NCBI GenBank assembly: GCA_023159155.1
Contig: JAJNNX010000008.1
Span: 682,001 to 746,000, forward strand
Direction of reading: 5' to 3'
Origin: Ustulina deusta
Lineage: Eukaryota > Ascomycota > Sordariomycetes > Xylariales > Xylariaceae
DNA: 64,000 nucleotides
The translations under genes and the position numbers were made by a program. Under the pieces are notes generated by a model. It saw only the letters and a program-made list of their open reading frames with translations, was not told the DNA's origin and did no database searches. This document shows, one piece after another, positions 22,688-34,866 of the stretch (position 1 is the first letter of the stretch; the number at the start of each line of letters is the position of its first letter).

Positions 22688-23944
22688 ATGCAGAAGATCC
22701 TCCGCCGTGTGGCTACCGCCGAGCGGGTGGCCGTCAAGCGCCAAACCCGCAAGGACCTCAAATTCCACAAAAAGGAAAAGAAGGAGACGTCGGCGCAGAA
22801 AACCGCGCATGCAAGGCAGGCTGTCGGAGAGGTGGAAAGGGCCAAGCAGACCATTCGAGACGACTGGGCTATGGGCCCTCTGTCGCCGCGCACCGATGTT
22901 GGCGATTTCCATAACGCCCACGGCTCCATTAGCGAAGTTCGGTTCTCGAGCCCCGGCAAAATCTCTCTTGCTATGCGCAATGCCCGCTGTAAATGGGCCG
23001 GCGGCGCCTACTATCTCAACCTAGCCGACGGGGACCGCGTCGTTTTGCTCGATGGCCCCGACAAGGGGCGGATAGGTCAGGTCATAGAAATCAACCACGA
23101 CACTGCAGAGGTCACGGTGCAAGACCTGAACAAGGCACGTGCCTCTCCCCTCGCTCTCGCATTGGCGTGTCCTAGTAACGAAAACTGTATATCATACGAG
23201 GAACGATAGCTGACTTGGAGCTGGCAATAGAGCAATATTCTTCTCAGCGAATATCTGCGAGCTGAGGCCGCTTCCCCAGCCGCGAATATCGAACTTCCAT
23301 TACCCATCTCCGCCGTGCGGCTCGTCCACCCCATAGCCGATCCCGCAACCGGCGCAACCCGGGACGTAATTATCAACCAGCTAGTGCACAGCGGACTAGT
23401 GAGAGACCGATTAACCGGCAAGCGGCGCTGGGATCGCGTGGTGCCCGGCCTCAACATCTCGATCCCGTGGCCCGTGAAGGAGGACCCCGAGTTCTCCCCC
23501 TACATGGCGGATACCCTGCGCATCGACGCCGAGGAGAAGACATTCGTACCCACGCTCCTCCGCCCTCCCATGCCTGAGACCATCATCGACGAGCTGCGCG
23601 GCAAGTACAGTCGCTTCCGCACGCGGCACGACCCCGAGTACGTTGCGCGCCTCGAGGCAGAGGAGCAGGCCAAGAAGGACCGCGCCAAGCTCATGGACAG
23701 CATGCGCACGCCACTGCAGGAGCTCCACCGCGAGGAGCGCAAGAACAAGAAGAGGAAGGGCAAGCCGCGTCTCACATTGGAGATGCTGGAGAAGATCGGC
23801 GAGGTCATTGCCAAGAACCGCGAAAGGACACTCAACGCCGCCGCCGACGTCTCCGATGCCCTGCCGTCCAGGACTCCGTCAGACGTGCCGCCCCCTACAA
23901 GCTTGCACCCAGACTCGTCGCCTCCTCCCCCGCCGTCTCCATAG
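22688..23944 (+). CDS. MRPL40: Mitochondrial large-subunit ribosomal protein uL24m
   Basis: Best model has two exons: 22688-23134 and 23231-23944, 386 aa. The N-terminus is basic and mitochondrial-targeting-like (MQKILRRVATAERVAVKRQ). The KOW motif lies at about residues 113-140 (GDRVVLLDGPDKGRIGQV). After the intron come VRLVHPIADPATGATRDVI, PGLNISIPWP, KTFVPTLLRPPMP and KYSRFRTRHDPEYVARLEAE, all hallmark blocks of fungal uL24m, the 54S exit-tunnel protein. The intron seems to use a GC donor (AAG|GCACGT) with acceptor CAATAG and a GCTGAC branch point 20 nt upstream. That pair keeps phase 0, and no GT donor nearby pairs as well. If a GT site is used instead, only a few residues around position 150 change. 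The Pro/Ser C-terminal tail is variable in the family. Confidence 0.9.
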
Positions 23945-24336
23945 AGCAGGCGGTTTTGACGCCGAGCTTTTGTTGTTCGTGGTGGCTAGGCCAAGTCGGG
24001 GCCAATTGTAGAATATCTATCTATCCATACTTACTCCACCTGTGACCATCATCATCATCATCCATCCATCCCCTACTGAAGATACATGTATATACCGTCC
24101 CGTCACCCCGGGCATCTACTCACAAAAAAGAAAGGGTGTCGAGAAGAGAAATATAGAAACTGTACTACTGTTCAAATGCACTGCTTTTGTTTATTGATTT
24201 TGTCGATAGGCTCGTTTAGCTTCGAGACCGACATGAACCCCCATGTTCATCCCATTCGTTCCCCTCATCCCCCTCCCACCTTTTCACCACATCGCTCACT
24301 ACAAATCGATACCGTAACGGCGAAAGGGAAAAAATT
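23945..24336. other. convergent 3' flanks of MRPL40 and ELP1
   Basis: About 390 bp between convergent genes, with CATC-type microrepeats at about 24047-24068. No gene was seen. Confidence 0.5.
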
Positions 24337-27300
24337 TCACCCAAGCAGCGACATTCTCTCAAAGGCCGCGATCACCGGCGGCTCCTGCTTCCGCCACGCA
24401 GCCTCCAGCGTCTCGGCGAGGACGGCGTCAGCGCCGACGGGTCTCCATTCCTCCTCCTCCGCGCCTCGCTCCGCTGTGTCCTTCTTCTCCGCTTCGCTGC
24501 TACTATTACTACTACTACCCGGGAACACCTCCTTCACGGCCTTTAGACACGCGTCGACGACGTCGGCGGCGAGCGTCTCGACGGCCCTGGCGCGATCGAC
24601 CATGGCGCGACGCACGAGGGCGGCGACGAGCCGCTCGATGTCCGGGCGCGTGGTCTCGAGGCGCTCGGCGAGGCGGCGCACGCTGTTGACGAGGTATTCC
24701 TCCTCGTAGACGGTGCCCTTGCGGCCGCGGGCGCGCTTCTTCTCCTCGCGGCGGCGGTTCTTGCTCGTGGCGCGCGAGACCCCCGTGCCCAGCGTGCCGA
24801 CGCTGTTCTTGCCCGTGTACCGCGTGAACAGGCTCGCGCCGCCGGCCGTGACGCGCGACGACGCGGCGACTGATACGTCGTCTGGGATGTCGGCGCCGCC
24901 GGCGCGCTCGCCTTCGTAGAAGCCTAGCGGGTCCTCGGCTGCCTTGCGCCGGAGCTCCACGATCCTGGGGACTTGCGCGAGAAGCTGCGACTTGCAGTCC
25001 GCGAGGAACTCGGTGGTGCTCCCTAGCGAGTCGGCGATGCCGGTGTCGACGAGGGTCGGGAGGAGGTCCGGCTTGTGGCGTTGGATGCAGAGTCGCATGG
25101 CGTCTGCGAAGAGGTACCCCTTGCATAGACAGGGGATGGCGGCCTCGAGCGAGTCCAGATGCTCGAGGTGGATCGTCGCCGCGGCTGCGTAGTCCTTGGC
25201 TTCGTAAACGGCCTCCGCGAGCGTCGTAGCGAGCTCGGCTAGCGCGTCGGAGGAGGGGGCGGGGGTCTGCTGGTGTGCGGTGAAGAGGCATTCGCGCCAG
25301 CAGGAGACGCCCGCTGCACGGTAGCAGTGCGTGGCGGCGGTGTAGTCGTGCAACGACTCGTAGATGAGACCTGCATCGCGATACTTGGACCTGGATTCTA
25401 GATGCGTTGCGTATAGGCCCCTGAGGAGGGCAAGATTCGTGGCGTCGTATCGGTACAATTTCAATGCCGCGGAATAGAGCGCGTGCTTCACTGTGTATTC
25501 TTGCGCTTCCTGGTGCGCATGCACGTCTTTAAGATGGGACAACGCTTTCTCATGCCTGTTAAGGTGATCGTCGATGGCAAATTTCATTCGCAGTTTTGGA
25601 AGCTGGTGTAGGTTCTGGATAAATGGGAGATATTCTCGAGGATCTCGCTGGGATTGTTGCGCCACCAGGAGAGCTAGGTCCAGGTGATAAAGTCCGAGGG
25701 CTTCGTCGTATAATGTGTTCACATCTGCCAAGAAACAAATGTGTTCGACAGCTTTTTCAGCAAGCTGTTCATCTTCTTTCATCAGTGTAGCCACTACTCG
25801 CAGACCATCTTCGAAGGCGGGCGGTGTTTTGCAAATATTAGCAGTGATGATGTTCTGCAATGTTCCATGGTCCTTGATATTATTCGACTGGAGGTGGGAT
25901 AATATTACATCACAGATTGCGTTCACCTTGGAAGAGTGTTCGCTAGCGAAGCTTGGTTGAGCTGACCCCTCGGCTGGATTTAGGCCTTTAGATGTCTTCG
26001 TATCTCGATACATGGTCTGGGTGACGTCCTCCTCCCTTCATTTCTCGTTAATGAACGACTACCGCATACTCATTGAATTGAGTACTTACCGTAAAGATGA
26101 GAGAAAAAGGTCAATATTCGCTACGTCCCGGACCTGCTCTAGGAACAGGCCGATATTAACCAAAAATTGCTCAGGTTTATGGTCGTAGAGAATATTCATG
26201 TCCACGCGTTGAGTCCGGCAGAAAGCGAAGGCTCTCTCATAATCAAGTGCTTCTATGAGTTTCCTGATCCCTGCAACGACCATGGCTCGAGGGAATATCG
26301 TCTCTAGATTGCCTCGGGGCATCTGCAATACTAAGCTCATATTGGTGGGCATGGCTGTGACGAGCTTAGCGCCTCTCTCGATACTCCGGCATCTTTCGTC
26401 AGTTTCGGGGTCATCTGGGGGCACCTCCAAAGCTAAAAATTATTAGTAACGATAAGGTCAATGAGGATCCGAAAACCTACAATCTATATCGGTCAAATGA
26501 ATGAATTTGAGAAGGTGATTCGTAGTAGTGATTATCAAATGAGCTGGTGTAACTAAAAAGGAGGTGCAGTTTTTGAGTAGGAGACGGGTATTTGCGTAAA
26601 GGTGCCCATTGCGAGAGAGTCCTATGGCAATGACATTGCCGGCTAGATCTATAATCTCACTCCAGGGAAGCTGGGAGTTATGGCGGACCGAATATAGTTC
26701 GTCGGCCTGGCTGGCAACTCCGTGAAGTCTGCCAAATGCGTCTTGAGTGACCACATCCTCGGAAATAGCTTGCGTCAAGCGAGAAAAGCCAAACATAGAA
26801 CCCGCATACATGGTACTGGCTGACGAGAATTCACCGCTCGATTGATCAAAGCTTTGAGAAAATATCAAGGGGCCTTCTCCACCTGAACATAGGCAGTGAA
26901 TATAAAACGTTTCAGTTACGGAGATTTGAAGTGGTAAGAGGTATTCTCCTGGATGTTCCTTAGCAAACTTGATAGTGCCGAGGAGGCGTGGACACAAAGA
27001 TTTCTGTTCCTTGGTTATCCACTTATATAGATCAACACCAGTCTGATGAAGGACGGCCATGAAATTGTTGGCTGGCGAGAAGGCTACATCAATAGCGGAG
27101 GACGAAACAGGAAGTTCAAACATAGCCATAGGAGGTGGCACATTGGCTGCTCGGAAGGGAGTGACTTTAAGTCTTTGACCATCAATGACAGCAACAGCAC
27201 CATAATCATATGGCGGAGCGAGTGAGCCATGGGCCACCTCAAATATGTATTCCGCTTGTATAAGCTTACCTATATTTCGCTTTAGAATCAAAGGTCTCGC

Positions 27301-28552
27301 AACAGTGCTCAGCAGACTTACCTGCGATAATAGCACCGAAACGCAGTGGCTTTTCAGGGTGCCACACAATTTCCCTTGGCTGGCTCTCGGTAAAAATCTC
27401 CTGCTTTAAGTACCAATGATAATTACCCATGGTCCAGAGTTGAATTCTGTCATCGAGTGTGACCGCCAGGACAGTTGAATCAGCGTTCCATGATAAATGT
27501 ATCTCATCTTTGGTCAATGTCCTGCCCTCGGGGGATCTTAATGAGAATTGGCCATGTCTCAACCCATTTCTCTCGAAGAAAGCGATATCCACTCGGTCTT
27601 CGAGACGTTGAATACTCGCCATTAAATTACCGGCTGGACGCCAGCTTAGTGCATTATCCATGTGATCAACCGGTTCACTAGCGCTGTCAAGTATACCATC
27701 TCGAGAATACACTCGTATAACTCTGCGGATGCCACCCTCTATGGCGCTGATGGCGACGTATGCACCATCTCCTCTCCAGCTGATCGAAGTTTTCCCATCA
27801 TCGATAGGGCTTATGACGCCTTGGTCTACTTTCTCGGGTATTGTAGGGTCTCTGTGTGCTTTTGCACCCCTTCCCTGAAACTGTGTTTCCTTCTTACCCC
27901 AGCCAACGGATACGTGCTTCGAGGCTTTTAGGTCTTCCGCTGTCATGGCTGTATCCGTGACGCCATCAAAAGTGCGACTCATAAAAACCACAGTGTTGGC
28001 CTTCGTGGTGATGGCCAGAAGTTCTTCATCGGGCGACCAGCTGGCAGCAGTGATACCCTCATCAATAGAGCCTTTAATTTCGATATACACGCCATCAGAC
28101 GGAGACGGGCCCTCCGACTCCTCGACGACGATGATATCGCCCCCTTCCAAGACGACGCATGTTGTCAAGCTGTCGGCGAAATGATGCAGACTCACTACTC
28201 TGTCGACAGCGAGGTCCGGGTTTGGACTGGGAGCATCCCATGAAGCGACTTCTTGGCACTCGCTGGGAGCTGGTAAGCGTCCACCCTCGTACTATATGCG
28301 TGTGTTTCTTTTCTGTTCATTTCCCCCCTTCTTTCTTGTGACAAGATAACCGTCTACTTACATGTCTACCGAGGACGCTCTCACATGCTCCAAAACCCTC
28401 AGGAGTTGGATGCGACCATGTGCGGCGTCTGGGCCAAGGGTACATAACAGTTCGTCTTTCGCGGGGTCCCAGCAAGTTGACGTAATGGCGCTGTCATGAA
28501 AACTTGTGCTGGTGTTCCAGACGCTGTATCGGATGTTCCGAAGGTTTCGCAT
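24337..28552 (-). CDS. ELP1: Elongator complex scaffold subunit Elp1 (Iki3)
   Basis: Five exons: 28552-28362, 28262-27322, 27269-26481, 26432-26090 and 26035-24337, 1320 aa, close to the usual 1330-1350. The N-terminal half is the double beta-propeller (for example WSPDEELLAITTKANTVVFM, ISWRGDGAYVAIS, LSWNADSTVLAVTLDDRIQLW). The C-terminal half is the TPR-like solenoid used for dimerisation. Near the C-terminus a basic stretch (SKNRRREEKKRARGRKG) is the tRNA-binding region. Spliced junctions reproduce family blocks: IIAG to KLIQAEYIFEVAHG, DIDSLEVPPDDPETDERCRS, and NIDLFLSSLREEDVTQTMYRD. Elongator makes the 5-carboxymethyl modification on wobble uridine of tRNAs. The acceptor of intron 1 (CTCCCAG at 28263) was chosen because it keeps frame and gives ECQEVASWDAPSPNPD. 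A nearby CCAG does not fit. The last exon is far GC-richer than the others. Confidence 0.96.
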
Positions 28553-29268
28553 TTTCGTGGTCGGATATTAATCGTCGTTGGGATTATACGGTGGTGCCCA
28601 GCACACCTTTAATACTCTGTGTGTATTTTTCCATGGTATTGACTCCGAACCTTGTACCTACTGCTGTGGTTGGGCAAGTGGTGAACTTGGGGCCAGCGAG
28701 CGCTTTGATAGGCAGATGGTTGGAACACAGTGCCACCCGATTTTCTAGACAACTACACACTGTATCGCATGCTTTAAAAAGTGCTGTGACGCACAGTAGC
28801 CGCTCGCTGTACTACAAAACCAGGACCGCAGCGCCATTACATTGCCTCATACAAGTACCAAGCCTAACTTTCTAGGTGCAGGAGGCAGCTGCTCAACATC
28901 GGTGAGATGGCCTGTTAACGTGGGTCAAGCCAGGACCGTTTGAGTTTAGAAATACCCATCCTACCTGACTTTTCGGAGGGGTTTATGTGTGGAAATGACC
29001 GACCTGCGAACGTCGGTCTGGGCTCCCAGTGGTGGATGAAGCTCATCCACGCCTCCGCTGCTCCATCCCTGTTCGAGGACCTGCACTCCCTTTCCCCATC
29101 AAAATCTCGGAGCCGCCCTAAGCTTTCTGAATCGTTTAGCACATTCGACTCCAACCGTACGACCCCGTGAACCATCTCCCGTGTATCTCACGCTTGAAGC
29201 ACGGTACATCGATCTACATATTTGAGTATTTCGCTGTCTGGAGTCGACAGCACCTGCAAACCGCGAAC
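28553..29268. other. shared divergent promoter of ELP1 and the DUF3984-like gene
   Basis: About 715 bp. ORFs on both strands (28504-28875 plus, 28915-29175 minus) overlap each other and lack motifs. I see no separate gene. Confidence 0.5.
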
Positions 29269-30369
29269 ATGGACGTCGCCTACAAGCAGCATTCCAGTCA
29301 CGCGCGAAGGAAGAATCGGTCGAATACCAACCTAAATCACCTCTCCCTCGCCCCTCTAACGACGAAGATGCCTCTGACCGACACCGAATATCTCCCCGAG
29401 TGCATTGCGTCTCCGCTCCATCATAATCCATCCTACCTCCAGGGAAAGTCTGCCCCAACAACTCCTCGACTTTTCCAATCCCCCTCTCAAACGCGATCCA
29501 ACTCACCTCGCCGCCGACGAGCGTCGATTACCGACACCCACAGTGCTGCAATCACCTTCGCCAAAAGCAAGTCGACAACACAGCTTCATGTGCATAAGGA
29601 GAGCCGTCATGCCTTGAGCGGCTTCTCGCCTCTCCCACGGCGTCGTCATGGCGAGGATCATCGAAGGGATAGCGATTGGATGCTACGGACTGGTGCTTTA
29701 CTTACTTCGGAAACTCGCGAGTCTAAAGGTCAGGCATGGCTTATATCGAGAGCTAGCTCGACCAGTCTCACGGGAATGCGGGACGCTGACGAGGAGGCAT
29801 ACGAGCGGGAGCTTGCTCGAGAGAAGGAGCTCGCCAGCCGACGAAATAGCCGACGAGGTAGTGCGGTCGGCTTCGACGAGGACCTTCTTCAACCAGTGAG
29901 TTGTTACGGCAGTCGTTCACATAGCAGGGTCGGGAGTAGGACTCAAATGAGAACGCCGCCAGAACATGGTGCTCAGGATAGCTACTTTGGCCAAGAACTC
30001 GCCGATGAGGATATACCAGGCCCCGATTTTGTAGGACTGGACGAAGAGCTGGAGGCAATTGAGCTCGACACGAGCAAAGCGGACGAGGCAACTATTCGAA
30101 GGCTAGTAATGAGGCGAAGTAACGGCGTGGGAGCCTGGATGTGGTCCCTCTTCGCTGTCGAGGAAAACGATGAAGACTCTGATACTGCCGATGGTGACAT
30201 GACAGATGGCGAGACTGAGAGCCAGGTTCCGCGCAGTGCAAGTACTATCGACTTCGAAGGCTTCTCGAGCCCCCCTGAGTCACAAGCCCCACCGCCGACA
30301 GGAGAAGAAGGCACTGGCTGGCAAGATGCTGCGTGGCTCCTAAGCGTGGCGTCAAAGGTGCTTTTGTAA
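29269..30369 (+). CDS. Conserved fungal protein, DUF3984-like
   Basis: Single exon, 366 aa from the ATG at 29269. The frame is open further upstream, but only with a non-ATG start. The N-terminal 130 residues are basic and Ser/Thr/Arg-rich (TPRLFQSPSQTRSNSPRRRR). The most structured block is AWLISRASSTSLTGMRDADEE followed by a charged helix (YERELAREKELASRRNSRRG). A C-terminal region follows with FVGLDEELEAIELDTSKADEATIRRLV and GTGWQDAAWLLSVASKVLL. This pattern matches my memory of the DUF3984 family, which is restricted to fungi and has no assigned biochemical role. The Ser/Arg clusters would suit phosphorylation or nuclear localisation, which is inference. It is divergently transcribed from ELP1. 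Confidence 0.75.
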   Translation: MDVAYKQHSSHARRKNRSNTNLNHLSLAPLTTKMPLTDTEYLPECIASPLHHNPSYLQGKSAPTTPRLFQSPSQTRSNSPRRRRASITDTHSAAITFAKSKSTTQLHVHKESRHALSGFSPLPRRRHGEDHRRDSDWMLRTGALLTSETRESKGQAWLISRASSTSLTGMRDADEEAYERELAREKELASRRNSRRGSAVGFDEDLLQPVSCYGSRSHSRVGSRTQMRTPPEHGAQDSYFGQELADEDIPGPDFVGLDEELEAIELDTSKADEATIRRLVMRRSNGVGAWMWSLFAVEENDEDSDTADGDMTDGETESQVPRSASTIDFEGFSSPPESQAPPPTGEEGTGWQDAAWLLSVASKVLL

Positions 30370-33300
30370 GGCTCGGGACGAGATGTTGCGAAACGCTAGT
30401 ACAGTGGGAGAACTGGGCGTCCTGGCTTCTCTACTGTGCATATCTACACTACCGATATGCTAGATTCCCAAGGGCACACAAAAGGAAACGGTGCCGATGT
30501 GTGGGGACCATGCAACCGACACCTGAGTGTAACAAGCCGTAGATGGGTATGCATGTCGGCTGCTGCCAGTGATTAAGGAGAGTTTTGCCCAGGCATACAT
30601 ACATGATGTATGTAGGTAATGTCTGTACGTCTGTGGGGTCAGTGTCGGGTATCAGGCGCTAAATCTGGAGTATTAATCGAGGCAACTCGATACGAGCATA
30701 CAAACGTCGACGTATCCCGAACTCTCCAGATCAGATTGAGCTGTCTTGCGCCGGCGCACGGATGTGAGGCTAGAGTGGCAGGTCCTGTAGGCCAATGCGA
30801 GAGTGTTCCGTGCAGAATCCCGTGTGTCGAGGTCCACTTCCCGAAAGCTCGAGGCCTGTCCTCTGCAGACGTGGTGTGGGGCAAGAATATCGAATTCTGC
30901 GCGGCCACAGCACTTTGCACTTTGGCAGAAGCTGGCACAAAAGCAATGGAGTGCCACTGGTTGATAACGCAGGCTCAAAACAGGTTTTTACGTCTCGTAC
31001 TCGTACATGCACACTTGTCCGCGGCTGGAGCAGGCTCCTCGTCTTTTCTGTGTCCTTCCACCATGTCAGGCGGTGGCGCTCGGATTTCTCTGACCGGACT
31101 ATCGGATCATCAGATGACCTGCCTGGGCGCGCAGGCCGGAGCCTATAATAGTAGCATCCTATCAGGCGAAGCTGAAATGTATATGTTGTTTCTGGAACCA
31201 AACATGAGGGCAGATTCAGCCGTGGCACGCTAATACTGCGAACATTGGACAGAATCTATGATGTAGGCACCTGTGTGAACAGCTGCGGTTGCCGCATCGA
31301 TTGCCGAACTATCTTCGAATTGACAGCGTGAAGCTTTATTATTACTTACCGAGTTTACTGCTTCGCTGTAGCTGATAACTAGCCTTTGCCTGCTGCCACT
31401 AGGCTACGAATGTTCATATCGCGAATCGAATCATTTATCTAGTACAGTATAGATCTGCTAGGATTCGGAGGCAGCTACCCCCCGCTCCAAATTCGTATTG
31501 AGAGGCAGAAGAGCAAAAGATCAACATCCCACTCACCAACCATGACGTATGTCCCACACAAATCCCTCCCCCGCATCAACATGGGGGTGGCATGTCATTG
31601 CGGTCAGTTCTGTACATAATTATCTATCACTTCAGTTTCTCTAGATGAAGTGTATGAGGCATTTGTTAGTGACTGGCACATATGCATACCTACTTAGTAT
31701 ATGAATGCGTTGTGTGTTGGCAGATCTCAGTGACAGTGCCTAGCAAAGGAGAGCGGACAAGATCCTCACTGTCGGGATAGGCCATGAGGGTTAAAGTGTG
31801 GAATTGACTCTGAGGACGTGAGGACCCTGCATTCGGCGCATGGGCTGCAGATCGGCTGGACTAGGCCTACCCCCGTCGTTGTAAGTGATTGGCCAGTAGT
31901 GGTACCTATTCACTGACATGACTAGGAGAAATTCCTGATAGTCGCTTCTTAATCCAAATAAAGAAGGACAGCCGGGTGTCCATGTGGTTTTCGTGGATAG
32001 TGAACGGGGCCACGGCTTTCATCTCGTGCTTTCTCTGCCTGGTCAAGTTGCCTGGATTTGTCTGGATGTTTTGGTCCTGTAATTTGTGCCTCAAGTCGGT
32101 CTGGATGTGTCCGTGATCAACCCCTCTCGTGCGTCTCTTGTGATCTAGGCAAAGGGTGATGAAAGGAACTGCCTCTTTAACGTGCTGGCATCACGCCAGA
32201 GGGTAGGGGATAAACAAAGAAACTTGTTTTCGGTGGCAACTCTGGAAGATTTGCCGATTATTGCTCAATAATGTGCGATTCAAGATCGTAACGTTGCGCA
32301 GTTGGCGAGGGCTGATGCGGAGAGGAACTATTGAATTGAATTGGCTGCAAGCTGTTCAGAATGAGGACATTGGATGAATCTCAACATCCACAGGAGTGGT
32401 CTCATGAATGCCACCATGTGATGAAACAGCTTCTTCCCACAGCCAAGAAGCGTTGCTCGGCCATCAAAGAGTAAAATCGGACAAGCAAGCCGGGGGTTTC
32501 TAGAAAGATTCGAAGCCTGCTGGGCTGTGAATGAATTGTTTATAACCCATGTTAAACCGTTGCACAAGGGTTGGAGGAGGGGTATTACCGACAGTGTAGG
32601 ATAGGTACCTAATATACCCGATGCCCCACCAGTCCACCAGTCCACCAGTCCCACCACACCATGCGACGGTGACGGACAGGAAGAACAAGGGCGGATTGAT
32701 GGTATCCTACCTCCTGCGTAGTCCCTCCCTACCTACCTGTAGTAGTAGGTAACTATTAGGTTATCAATCTCAGCTGCTTAGGCAGACTACCGACCTACCT
32801 CTACTACCTACCGAGTGTACAGGACAGTACATTGTAGCCGTGCCGCGCCACTCCTTTTGCACAGCCAATGCTACTATGCACGATATTTCCAATGATACTA
32901 GTACATTGTACGTGTAAATGAAGGATCTTCGATCCTAAGCGAGAAGCTACTAGTTGTACAAAGTTCTATCGAAACAAGATTGATTGCGAATAAGTGCGGG
33001 AGAGAGTACCTATTCTGCCCGTGGTAGGCAAAAGGATTCAGGGATTCGACCACTAAGCCATCTACACACATAGTGTTTACCTAGGTAGGTACTTAAGTAG
33101 GCATGGCAGATATTAAGACCTCGAGTTTGATAGCCCCGGCTCTTGACTAATAGGGACTGGTGACGTAGTTGTGCCGCTTAGGTTCACACAAAGAGGACAC
33201 AAATAGCAATAGCACCTCGCGGGCTAATTTCGCCTTTGCTCTTTATAGTCTAAGCACTCCTGCACTATAATACCAAAGGAGGCAGGTAGTGATGCTATGC

Positions 33301-34221
33301 CAGGACCCTGATCTTTTTGTTGTCCCAAAAGATCACATACTGCCAGGTAGCAGTCTTTTTCGCCATATCGTCCACAACAGGAACTCCGGCAGCCTGCCCA
33401 GCGCCTATCTTCTTCCTCGTCGTCTTCTGTCTGGCATCCCGTCCACGGGCAATTACAACAAGAAGAAGCCTCTAGCTGTCTGATCTTGGCGGTCGTCTTG
33501 CTATCCCCCTTTCCCTCACGTCGCCACAACACCCTCCACCACTTGCCTCGGTCCTGAAGGCACTAGCCATTGCGGTACCGCATTGTTCTCCCGGGCATTC
33601 GCGCGGACAAGCGAACTTGCGACTTAGAGGACTGACCAAAGAACACTGTGCGCACTGCTCACCCACATCCGCCCCCCATCGGCATGCCTGGGCCGTCGAC
33701 ATAATCAACACAGGTACCGACTCTGAGGAATTCCACCACCACTGCTACCTCTTCTCCTCCTCGGCCGCCCTTCCTCCTCTACTGTCCTCTGTCCTCTTCT
33801 TCCCTCTTCCCTATCTCGTCAAGACCCCTCCTGCTGTCTACTGCTACCCAATAACGGCCTGCATACCTACCGCACATTCCCCTGCCTACATGTAGGTAAC
33901 GAAACCCCACCTCGCTACCTCACCGGCTGCTCTCCATCGTCGCGATTTACACTCCAGCAAGCCTAACTGGTTAAAGTCATCAGCATTTTTCAAACCGTCC
34001 ACACAACTACTGTGTTCCCCTAAAAATCATACCAACATCCTCCTTGCTGCGCCTGGCTGTTTTTTTTTACCTATAATCCCGTAAGTTAGATCTACCCCCC
34101 CTACTCGTGATTCCCCTGCACTTGAGATCCGAAGGCAGTTTACCCAGCCCTAATCTATCTTTCTTGTGCACGCTCATCTAATATATTTACCAGCGCTTAT
34201 TCTTCCTCAGCCGGCACAAAT
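30370..34221. other. long intergenic interval with no gene seen
   Basis: About 3.9 kb. Overlapping ORFs on both strands at 30619-31233 are the longest but lack any motif and contradict each other. TACCTA/TAGGTA clusters lie at 32590-32820 and 33078-33105. From about 33390 the plus strand is C/T-rich and probably includes the YPD1 promoter and leader. An A-box/B-box-like string at about 33030-33065 does not fold into a tRNA by eye. Confidence 0.45.
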
Positions 34222-34866
34222 ATGGCCAGCGGCAACCAGGTATGGGAGACCAAGGATCATCTATGTGGGATTACGTGTGGTTCTCACTGACACTCTGAAA
34301 GCCCGACGAAGGCCACGACGGGAACTTGCCTGACCTGGGCGACGCTATCGACATCCTCGCATTCAGCCAGATTCTGGAGATGGATGACAGTGAAGAGGAC
34401 CGAGAATTTAGCAAATCTATTGTCTACGGCTTCTTTGAACAGGCCGAAGAGACATTTGGCAAGATGGATTCAGCCCTGTAAGCTTACCTTCAACTGAACC
34501 AACGAAATTAGCTCACTTGCCCCCCCATGTTCCCCTCATCGTCCTTTGGATCTAGCGCGAATTTGCCCAACGTATCCCAGCTCCACCGATGCTAACTTAT
34601 CCAATATTTATAGAGAATCAAAGGATTTGGAAGAACTGTATCGTCTAGGGCACTTCTTGAAGGGTTCTTCGGCTACAGTTGGTATGACTAAAGTTAAGGA
34701 CAGTTGTGAGAAAATACAACGATACGGCAAAAAAGAGAACGTTGATGGCACGGCCGAAAACGATGTGGAGCTTTGCCTGTCGCGTATCAAGTCGACTCTC
34801 ATCACCGTGAAATCCGAGTACGCCGATGCAGAGAAGATATTGAAGGACTTCTTTAAATCTACCTAG
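34222..34866 (+). CDS. YPD1: Histidine phosphotransfer (HPt) protein Ypd1
   Basis: Three exons: 34222-34239 (six codons), 34302-34477 and 34614-34866, 148 aa, a normal length for fungal HPt proteins. The HPt four-helix bundle is recognisable from ILEMDDSEEDREFSKSIVYGFFEQAEETF. The phospho-acceptor is His78 in LGHFLKGSSATVG, with the conserved K-G-S-S following. The C-terminal helix is VKSEYADAEKILKDFF. Ypd1 relays phosphate from hybrid histidine kinases to the response regulators Ssk1 and Skn7 and so controls the HOG osmostress pathway. Splice joins are phase 0 and phase 2. Donors are GTATGG and GTAAGC, and the second intron has a GCTAAC branch point. The start is set by the tiny first exon after a CT-rich leader; a different upstream start exon cannot be fully excluded. 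Confidence 0.93.

Noticed and set aside
24515..25291. 258-codon minus-strand ORF inside ELP1
   Set aside because: It is a shadow of the GC-rich last ELP1 exon, with Arg/Pro/His-rich composition typical of frame-shifted GC-rich coding DNA.
30619..31233. 204-codon plus ORF with opposing 152-codon minus ORF
   Set aside because: Neither has a motif, a leader or consistent codon composition. They sit in an otherwise gene-free spacer.
33020..33075. tRNA-like A-box/B-box string on the minus strand
   Set aside because: The GGCTTAGTGGTCGAATCCC text puts both boxes almost on top of each other, and no acceptor stem or anticodon arm of normal length can be drawn.
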